Shown: positions 1-5,982 of the stretch, piece after piece | Numbering within the stretch: position 1 is the stretch's first letter | Layout: each line of letters begins with the position of its first letter | From: GCA-002862325 sp036339295 | GTDB taxonomy: Bacteria; Planctomycetota; Phycisphaerae; Phycisphaerales; SM1A02 | Direction: 5' to 3' | DNA length: 9,628 nucleotides | NCBI GenBank assembly: GCA_036339295.1 | Contig: JAYZBK010000140.1 | Span: 1-9,628, forward strand | Position numbers and translations under genes: made by a program | The notes under the pieces: generated by a model | The model's input: only the letters and a program-made list of their open reading frames with translations | What the model was told of the DNA's origin: nothing | The model's database searches: none

Positions 1-1457
1 CGCTCTCCCCGAGCGAGGAGGCGGATGCCCGCGTCGAGCGCGTGGTCGACGCCTGTGAGCGATTCAACGAGAAGGCCCTCCGACTCGATCTCATCGGCCT
101 GCGGGCCGAGGGCCGCGTCGACGGCGAGTTCCGAGGCCCCGTCGGGATGCACCCGACCTGGGTCGAGCCGGGCGAGACGGTCCTCCTCGAGGCGATCACC
201 CGCACGCTCGGTCTCGGTCACCCCCTGACGCAGGGCACCGCGGACTCGAACGAGGTCTGGATCGAGATCGAGGTCGGTCTCCGTCCCGATCCCACCGACG
301 CCCAGCGGTCGATCGGCCACAGCGGCCGCATCGCGGCCGACGGCGTGGTCGATCCGTGGGCCAAGTTCCTCGACGTGTGGCTCCTCGATCGCGAGGGCAA
401 TCGAATCGAGGCCCGCAACCCCGAGGACATCTTCGTCCCGCTGTACAACCACCAGATCCCGCCGGGTGCCGCCGACCTCACGCACTACCGCCTGGTGGTG
501 CCGGAGGACGCGACCGGCGAGCTGGTCGTCAAGGGTCGGGTGCGGTCTCGCAAGTTCGACTCCGCGTTGATGAAGCACGCGTTCGGCGATGTTCAGGGAA
601 CGGAGCTGCTCGACATCCTCCCGATCCTCGACATGGCGGAGACGACCGTGACCATCCCGGTCGGGCGTTCGTCGGAGATCGCCGCGACCACCACGCTCGA
701 GGCCCCCGACTGGCAGCGCTGGAACGACTACGGGATCGGACTCGTCCGATCCGGTTCGGGCGGCGGGGTCGCCAAGGGCCAGCTCGCCCAGGCGATCGAG
801 GCGTTCGAGGAGGTCGAGGCCCTCGGGCTCGCCGACGGTCCGCTCAACCAGGGGCGGGCGATGCTGATCGAGGGCCGGGTCGACGACGCGGCCGAGGCGT
901 TGGCGAGGGCGGCGGAGAATCCCGAACTGAAGTGGCCCTGGGCGCTCGATTGGTACGCGGCGGCGACCGCACGCGAACAGGGCGACCTCCGCGAGGCCGT
1001 CCGACGGCTCGAGCGGATCATCGCGGCGCGGTATCCGGTCGCGGTCGAGCGGGGCTACAACTTCTCGATGGACGAGCGGGTCTGGAACGAGCTCGCGACC
1101 GTTCGGTTCCAGCTGGCCCGCCGGGCGGCGACCGACGAGGACCACGAGGCCGAGATGGCCGAGGCGACGAAGGCGATCGATCGATCGATCCAGCTCAACC
1201 CCCAGAACGCCCAGTCCTGGTTCCTCGCCACCCGCATTCGCGAGGCGACGGGCGACGAGGAGGGGGCCGCGAGGGCGCTCGCGGAGTTCGAGATCATCCG
1301 CCCGGACGACAACGCCCGCGACCGGGCGATCCGACTCGCCCGCAGTCGAAGCGAGATCGCGGATCACGCAGCCGAACCGGTGGCGATCTACGACCTGGAC
1401 GGCACCCGAGTCGAGGGTGCCGGTGGCACGGCGGCCATGCTCGATCCCGCCGAGTGA
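1..1457 (+). CDS. C-terminal part of a TPR protein, probably a multiheme cytochrome c (5' end outside window)
   Basis: The frame is open from the window edge (first full codon at base 3) to TGA at 1455-1457, so the gene is truncated at its 5' end; the GTG at 42 is unlikely to be the true start. The first ~200 visible residues look like the beta-rich domain that follows the haem region in some multiheme cytochromes c, with 'GLGHPLTQGTADSNEVWIEI' resembling their GHxFPxGTxDxxExWLE signature, then a 'DPWAKFLDVWLLDREGN' segment. From about residue 240 (counted from the GTG) helical TPR-like repeats follow, for example 'LIEGRVDDAAEALARAAENP', 'EQGDLREAVRRLERII' and 'ATKAIDRSIQLNPQNAQSWF'. No CxxCH motif lies in the visible part, so haem binding is an inference about the missing N-terminus. 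The protein would act in the periplasm or at the cell surface. Only 10 bases separate it from the CRTAC1-like gene, which suggests an operon. A plain secreted TPR protein is the alternative. Confidence 0.75.
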   Translation, partial: LSPSEEADARVERVVDACERFNEKALRLDLIGLRAEGRVDGEFRGPVGMHPTWVEPGETVLLEAITRTLGLGHPLTQGTADSNEVWIEIEVGLRPDPTDAQRSIGHSGRIAADGVVDPWAKFLDVWLLDREGNRIEARNPEDIFVPLYNHQIPPGAADLTHYRLVVPEDATGELVVKGRVRSRKFDSALMKHAFGDVQGTELLDILPILDMAETTVTIPVGRSSEIAATTTLEAPDWQRWNDYGIGLVRSGSGGGVAKGQLAQAIEAFEEVEALGLADGPLNQGRAMLIEGRVDDAAEALARAAENPELKWPWALDWYAAATAREQGDLREAVRRLERIIAARYPVAVERGYNFSMDERVWNELATVRFQLARRAATDEDHEAEMAEATKAIDRSIQLNPQNAQSWFLATRIREATGDEEGAARALAEFEIIRPDDNARDRAIRLARSRSEIADHAAEPVAIYDLDGTRVEGAGGTAAMLDPAE

Positions 1458-1467
1458 GTCTCGCACC

Positions 1468-3324
1468 ATGAGCGATCCAACGCCTCCTCGCCCACGAGAC
1501 CGAGACGCCGTCATCGGTGTCGCGTTCCGTCGGAGCCTCCTCGTCTTCGGTGGGGTCGCCGGAGTCGTGGCGACGGCCGTGCTGGTCCGACCGCTGCTCC
1601 AGGAGAGCACCGAGCGCGAGGTCGACGAAGGCGGCGTGGAGGCCCCCGAGGTCGACCGGTCGCCGGCGCCGGAAGTGGTCGACCTCCGGATGCCCTTCAC
1701 GGACGTCGGTGCCGCGTGGGGGATCGATTTCGAACGGGACAACGGCGCTCGCGGCGGGAAGCTCCTGCCCGAGTGCCTCGGCGGAGGCGTCGCGGTGGTC
1801 GACCTCGACGGGGACGACCGACCCGATCTCGTCTTCATCGACGGCGGGCCGCTCCTCGAGGAGGAACCCCGGACCGCGATCGTCGCGTTCCGCAACACCG
1901 TCGGGCCGGACGGCGAGCCCCGATTCGTCGAGGTGGAGGGCATTCCGCCCTTCGACGGACACGGCATGGGCATCGCCGCCGGGGATGTCGACGGCGACGG
2001 CGACCCCGACCTCTACGTCACGTTCATGGGCCGCGATCGGCTGCTGGAGAACACTTCGTCGCCGGGGGAGATCCGACTCTCGGATGCGAGCGAGGCGTTC
2101 GGCATCCCCGCCGATCACGCCTGGAGCACCGCGGTCGGGTTCGCTGATGTCGACCGGGACGACGACCTCGACATCGTGGGCCTCTGCTACGTGGACTGGT
2201 CGCCCGAGATCGACGCCGCGGTCGACTTCCGGATCGACGGTCTCGGGCGGGCCTACGGCCCCCCGACCGGATTCGCGGGGACGGTGCCGTTCCTCCTGAT
2301 CAACCGGCAGGACGACGACGGTACGACCCGCTTCGTCGACGAGGCCGAGGACCGCGGGCTGCGGCAGCCGAATCCCGAGACGGGACAGCCGGAAGGCAAG
2401 GGGCTGGCGATCGCGCTGGTCGACCTGGACGCCGATGGCGATCTCGACATCGTCGGAGCCAACGACACCACCGCGAACGCCGCGTGGGTGAACGACGGGA
2501 CCGGGCGCTTCGAGGAGCTGGGGCGTCGGCTCGGCGTCGCCTTCGACCGGTCCGGCGCCGCGACCGGGGCCATGGGGCTCGATGTCGCGACCCGTCCGGG
2601 CCGCGCGGGCGACGAGACCCTCATCGCCATCGGGAACTTCGCGAACGAACCCAGTTCACTCTTCGTCCGACGAGCGGGCGAAGCCGGTTTCTTCGACGAC
2701 GCCTCGAGCGAGGGGATCTCCGGGGCGACTCGTCGAGCCCTGACCTTCGGCCTCCTCTTCACCGATCTCGACCTCGACGGCGTCGAGGACCTCGTGCAGG
2801 CGAACGGGCATCTCGAGGAGGAGATCACCGTGGTCCAGGCGAGCCAGGAGTACCGGCAGAGCGCCCAGGTGTTCCGGGGGCTCGCGCCCGGTCTCGGCGG
2901 CGGCTTCCGCGAGGTCCCGGTCGAGGCCCTCGGCGATCTCGGCGAGCCCGTGGTCGGCCGCGGCCTCGCCAGTGGCGACCTCGACCTCGACGGGGACCTC
3001 GATCTCGTCCTGACGCAGGTGGACGGACGTCCGCTGGTGCTCCGCAACGACGCTTCGATCGGCCGGAGCGTGCAGGTCAGGCTCGACGGCCCCGTGGGCA
3101 ATCCGGATGGAATCGGGGCCGAGCTCGTGGGGGTCGTCGGTGACCGGCGGCTGGTCCGTCGGATCATGCCCACCCGAAGCTACCTCTCGCAGGTCGAGCC
3201 GGTCGCGGTCTTCGGCCTCGCCGAGTCGGAGGCGCTCGACTCGCTCGAGATCCGCTGGCCCGACGGCGAGGTGACTTCGATCGAGGGTCCCATCGAACCC
3301 GGCCGGGTTCGTTACGGCCGCTGA
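1468..3324 (+). CDS. CRTAC1 family protein: membrane-anchored FG-GAP beta-propeller with ASPIC/UnbV domain
   Basis: 618 residues. The ATG at 1468 is preferred over an in-frame GTG at 1417, which would overlap the upstream gene by 41 bases and place extra residues before the membrane segment; a weak GTGAG lies 9 bases upstream of the ATG. A single hydrophobic segment at about residues 21-44, after an Arg-rich N-terminus, should anchor the protein with its bulk outside the cytoplasm. 'FTDVGAAWGIDFERDNG' (77-93) is the usual opening of this family. FG-GAP/VCBS repeats with calcium-binding DxDxDG-type loops lie near residues 105-127, 166-185, 222-238, 314-333, 429-448 and 500-520; a further repeat near 368-400 has lost the acidic loop. 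Residues ~532-618 match ASPIC/UnbV, ending in 'LDSLEIRWPDGEVTSIEG'. The family is mostly uncharacterised in bacteria; roles in adhesion, calcium binding or partner binding are inferred. It follows the TPR/cytochrome-like gene by 10 bases and is probably co-transcribed with it. Confidence 0.9.
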   Translation: MSDPTPPRPRDRDAVIGVAFRRSLLVFGGVAGVVATAVLVRPLLQESTEREVDEGGVEAPEVDRSPAPEVVDLRMPFTDVGAAWGIDFERDNGARGGKLLPECLGGGVAVVDLDGDDRPDLVFIDGGPLLEEEPRTAIVAFRNTVGPDGEPRFVEVEGIPPFDGHGMGIAAGDVDGDGDPDLYVTFMGRDRLLENTSSPGEIRLSDASEAFGIPADHAWSTAVGFADVDRDDDLDIVGLCYVDWSPEIDAAVDFRIDGLGRAYGPPTGFAGTVPFLLINRQDDDGTTRFVDEAEDRGLRQPNPETGQPEGKGLAIALVDLDADGDLDIVGANDTTANAAWVNDGTGRFEELGRRLGVAFDRSGAATGAMGLDVATRPGRAGDETLIAIGNFANEPSSLFVRRAGEAGFFDDASSEGISGATRRALTFGLLFTDLDLDGVEDLVQANGHLEEEITVVQASQEYRQSAQVFRGLAPGLGGGFREVPVEALGDLGEPVVGRGLASGDLDLDGDLDLVLTQVDGRPLVLRNDASIGRSVQVRLDGPVGNPDGIGAELVGVVGDRRLVRRIMPTRSYLSQVEPVAVFGLAESEALDSLEIRWPDGEVTSIEGPIEPGRVRYGR

Positions 3325-3356
3325 CCCGCGGGGCCGATCCTCGAATCCTCGAAACC

Positions 3357-3392
3357 AACGACCCCGCCGGCACGAGTGCCGGCGGGGTCGTT
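3357..3392. terminator. Bidirectional intrinsic terminator between convergent genes
   Basis: A perfect inverted repeat of 17 bp per arm (3357-3373 and 3376-3392) is separated by only GA, so the folded form is about 16 bp with a CGAG tetraloop. The core is GC-rich (CCCCGCCGGCAC / GTGCCGGCGGGG) and the outer ends are AA/TT. It lies 32 bases after the stop of the plus-strand CRTAC1-like gene and 26 bases from the stop of the minus-strand FG-GAP gene. The following T-tracts are short on both sides (TTcatt on plus, TTggttt on minus), so termination is inferred mainly from the strong symmetric stem and its position. Confidence 0.8.
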
Positions 3393-3418
3393 CATTCGAA
3401 CCGGATCGGTCGAGGCGG

Positions 3419-5893
3419 TCAGCAGTCGTTGCCGAACGCGGCGACCAGGAGGCCGAGGTCGGCACCGTTCGTGGTGCCGTCGTCGTTGAGGTCGCCGTCC
3501 GGCGTGCCCCACGCCGCGATCAGCAGGCCGAGATCGGCCCCGGTGACCTGGGAGTCCCCGTTGAGATCACCGAAGCAATCGGTGGCCTCGCACTCGACTC
3601 GCTGGACGACCACATCGTCGATCGCCGCCTCGGTGAGCGAGTTGTTGGGGTTGTCCGAGCACTGGAAGCGGACCCGGACGGTCGAGTTCGGCGTCACGAA
3701 GTCGCCGACGTTGAACGATGCCGCATTCCAGCCGGCCGAACCGTTGGTGATGGAACGAGCCGTGACCCAGCCGCCGCCGTTGCTGACCTGGACGAGCAAC
3801 GTGTCCTCGGTGGAGGTGTTGAAGTCGTCGTTGGCGAACCACCAGTTGAAGGAGACCACGGCGTCGTCGCCCCCGAGATCGAAGACGGGCGAGGTCAGGG
3901 TGACGGGGCCGCCGTCGATGTCGGCGGACCCGGCGGACCCGCCGGGGGCACCGTTCTGGGTGACCCAGCAGAAGGTTCCGCTGACGGCCTCGTCCGGGGC
4001 GTACTGGAGGCCCGCACTCGAGGTGCCGACCGGATCGGCAAGCTGCCAGTCGCCGGAGGTCGCGCCCTCGTTGGTCGCGGTCCAGCCGTTGGTGCCGGAC
4101 TCCATGTCGTCTTGGAAGGCCACGACGACGCCGGTCACGACGTCGAGATCGTAGTTCCCGACCGGGGGATCGCGGTACACGCCGCCGCCCTGAAGGCCGG
4201 CGGAGAAGGCGTAGGAGACTTCGTTGCCGCAGTCGAGGGCGGGGAGTCGGCCCGTCCAGCTCGATCCCGATCCCGTCATGGGGATCGAGGACGTGCTGCC
4301 GTCGATCGTGACCTCGAGCCGCGGGCTCTTGCGATCGATGGTTCCACCGATGGCGGTGAGATCGACCGCGATGTCGAAGGTCGAACCGGGCTCGACGCTG
4401 GCGGGGAGGCCCGCCGGGTACGTGAACTCGACGCCGATCGGCGGATCGTTCATCCAGATGCTGAGGCCGTAGCAGCCGCCGATGACGAGGTCGAGCCAGC
4501 CGTCGCGGTTGAGGTCGATGGGGGCGCAGTCGTAGGTCGACTGAAGGGCCCACGAGTCCACGATCAGCTCGTTCTCCTCGAAGAGGGCGCTGATGACGCC
4601 GGTGTTGCGGTAGATGTGCATTCGCCGGCCGGAGCTCGGGCAGAAGGGGCCGAGGTCGGAATCGACGTCGGCGATGATCAGGTCCTTCCAGCCGTCGTTG
4701 TCGAGGTCGCCGAACTGGATCGAGTTGCCGAACTCGAAGAGCGAATCGTTGATGGTGTACCGGGTCCAGGTCGCCTGGCCGGCCCCGTTGTTGCCGTTGT
4801 TGATCACGTAGGCGTCCTGTCCGTCGTCGGCGGTCACCACGTCGATGTCGCCGTCGTTGTCGAGGTCCGCGGCGTTCATGCCGTACGGGGCGCCCGCGGT
4901 GATCTGGTGGGGACCCGACCAGTTCGAACCCGCGGTCTGGTAGAGCACCGCGATGTCCTGGCCGGACGTGAGCGTGTTGACCCGGATCACGTCGAGCATG
5001 CCGTCGCCGTTGACGTCGCGGACGGCGCACTCGTTGCCGAAGGCCTGCGACAGCTGGCTGCTGGTCATCATCGTCGTGGTGGTGTCGTAGAAGTAGCCCG
5101 GGTTGGCCGCGCCCTGGTTGAAGATGAGCTTGCCGTCATAGTCGAGCGAGGGATCCTCGCCCGGGGACTGGTTGCACTCGCTCACGCCGTCGACCACGTC
5201 GTTGGTGTCGCCGTCGCCGTTGAGATCGATGCAGATCGTGCCGCTGGTCTCGGGCGTGTCGTAGTCGACGAAGTAGAAGTCGACGTAGCCGTCGCCGTTC
5301 AGGTCGCCGACGTCGAGGGCGCAGGCCCGGGGGTTGGCGTTGTTCCCGCTCTTGGCGAAGAGCTGGGGAATGCGGTCGTCCTCGAAGCGGAAGCCCTGCC
5401 AGTTCCCGTCGCCGTCGTTGCCGAGGTTCATGTAGATCCGCGGCTGGCCGATGCGGGCGGTCTGGTTGTCGCTCATCGTGGTGGACGTGATGAGATCGAG
5501 CCAGCCGTCGTTGTCGACGTCGGCGATCTTCACGTCACGGTCGTTGGTCAGGGCGAAGAAGCCGTTGTCGCCGCTGACGTTCGAGGCGGTCGCGTACTGG
5601 TCGGTGCGGTCGACGAGCACGCCTTCCTCGTTCATGAGGAGAAGGTTCCTGGCGCCACCCTCGATCGAGCCGGGGAACTTCCGGACGATGACGAGATCGG
5701 TCCAGCCGTCCTGGTCGAGGTCGGCCCACGCGAAGTCCTTCTCGATGTTGTCGTTGATCTTGTAGAGATCGTCGATCACGATCCTCGAGTCGGTCGCATC
5801 CTGGTAGTTCACCCACTGGGCGGACGCGTTGCCGGCAAGGAGGGACGCGGCCCCGAGGCCGAGTCCGAAGCAGAATCTGTTCGCGAGTCGCAT
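3419..5893 (-). CDS. Secreted FG-GAP/VCBS repeat protein with C-terminal dockerin-like tail
   Basis: 824 residues from ATG at 5893, preceded by GGAGAG (5898-5903) at 4-nt spacing. The frame stays open further upstream to 6151, but that stretch overlaps the neighbouring gene and reads as low-complexity Arg-rich sequence. Residues 1-25 form a Sec signal peptide with likely cleavage at ASA|Q. Seven FG-GAP/VCBS calcium loops follow, near residues 55-69, 123-136, 193-208, 292-305, 341-354, 395-408 and 458-473 (for example 'FGDLDNDGWKDLII'), which fits a seven-bladed propeller. Residues ~487-590 look like an Ig-like or beta-sandwich domain and ~594-768 like a jelly-roll/MAM-type domain ('DDMESGTNGWTATNEG' through 'AAIDDVVVQRVECEA'). 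The last ~50 residues are a dockerin-like pair of calcium loops. No catalytic motif is recognised, so a binding or adhesive role is inferred. It lies 89 bases downstream of the di-heme enzyme gene on the same strand and is probably co-transcribed. Confidence 0.9.
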   Translation of the reverse strand: MRLANRFCFGLGLGAASLLAGNASAQWVNYQDATDSRIVIDDLYKINDNIEKDFAWADLDQDGWTDLVIVRKFPGSIEGGARNLLLMNEEGVLVDRTDQYATASNVSGDNGFFALTNDRDVKIADVDNDGWLDLITSTTMSDNQTARIGQPRIYMNLGNDGDGNWQGFRFEDDRIPQLFAKSGNNANPRACALDVGDLNGDGYVDFYFVDYDTPETSGTICIDLNGDGDTNDVVDGVSECNQSPGEDPSLDYDGKLIFNQGAANPGYFYDTTTTMMTSSQLSQAFGNECAVRDVNGDGMLDVIRVNTLTSGQDIAVLYQTAGSNWSGPHQITAGAPYGMNAADLDNDGDIDVVTADDGQDAYVINNGNNGAGQATWTRYTINDSLFEFGNSIQFGDLDNDGWKDLIIADVDSDLGPFCPSSGRRMHIYRNTGVISALFEENELIVDSWALQSTYDCAPIDLNRDGWLDLVIGGCYGLSIWMNDPPIGVEFTYPAGLPASVEPGSTFDIAVDLTAIGGTIDRKSPRLEVTIDGSTSSIPMTGSGSSWTGRLPALDCGNEVSYAFSAGLQGGGVYRDPPVGNYDLDVVTGVVVAFQDDMESGTNGWTATNEGATSGDWQLADPVGTSSAGLQYAPDEAVSGTFCWVTQNGAPGGSAGSADIDGGPVTLTSPVFDLGGDDAVVSFNWWFANDDFNTSTEDTLLVQVSNGGGWVTARSITNGSAGWNAASFNVGDFVTPNSTVRVRFQCSDNPNNSLTEAAIDDVVVQRVECEATDCFGDLNGDSQVTGADLGLLIAAWGTPDGDLNDDGTTNGADLGLLVAAFGNDC
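3422..3580 (-). other. Dockerin-like C-terminal repeat pair of the FG-GAP protein
   Basis: Residues ~772-824 of the FG-GAP protein contain two calcium-loop units, 'GDLNGDSQVTGADLGLLIAAW' minus its last residue and 'GDLNDDGTTNGADLGLLVAA'. Each has the DxNxDxxxxxxD spacing of an EF-hand-like dockerin loop followed by a short hydrophobic helix. Cysteines at about residue 773 and at the very last residue, 824, bracket the pair. Tails of this kind are widespread in Phycisphaerae secreted proteins, but a partner receptor is not known to me. Confidence 0.8.
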
Positions 5894-5909
5894 CAAGCTC
5901 TCCGGTTGT

Positions 5910-5924
5910 CCCGCCACGTGCGGG
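5910..5924 (-). promoter_or_regulatory. Small hairpin just upstream of the FG-GAP gene's ribosome-binding site
   Basis: CCCGC (5910-5914) and GCGGG (5920-5924) form a 5-bp all-GC stem with a 5-nt loop. It lies 6 nt upstream of the GGAGAG ribosome-binding site of the FG-GAP protein gene. It could tune translation or stabilise a processed message; it may also be chance in GC-rich DNA. Confidence 0.25.
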
Positions 5925-5950
5925 ATTGGGATCCAACCACTCAAGGAAAG

Positions 5951-5968
5951 GAGGCGGGGCAGGGCCTC
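5951..5968 (-). terminator. Possible weak terminator after the di-heme oxidoreductase gene
   Basis: On the minus strand GAGGC, an 8-nt loop and GCCTC are followed directly by CTTTCCTT, 14 bases past the stop codon at 5983. The stem is only 5 bp and the T-tract is interrupted, so partial attenuation between the two minus-strand genes is the most that can be inferred. Confidence 0.3.
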
Positions 5969-5982
5969 GCCACGTTCACCGG

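Noticed and set aside
1174..1190. Short CGAT tandem run
   Set aside because: It is about four units long and simply encodes a helix segment of a TPR-like repeat; no sign of a regulatory or phase-variable tract.
1417..1467. GTG at 1417 as start of the CRTAC1-like gene
   Set aside because: It overlaps the upstream gene by 41 bases and adds 17 residues of no recognisable role, whereas the ATG at 1468 fits operon spacing.
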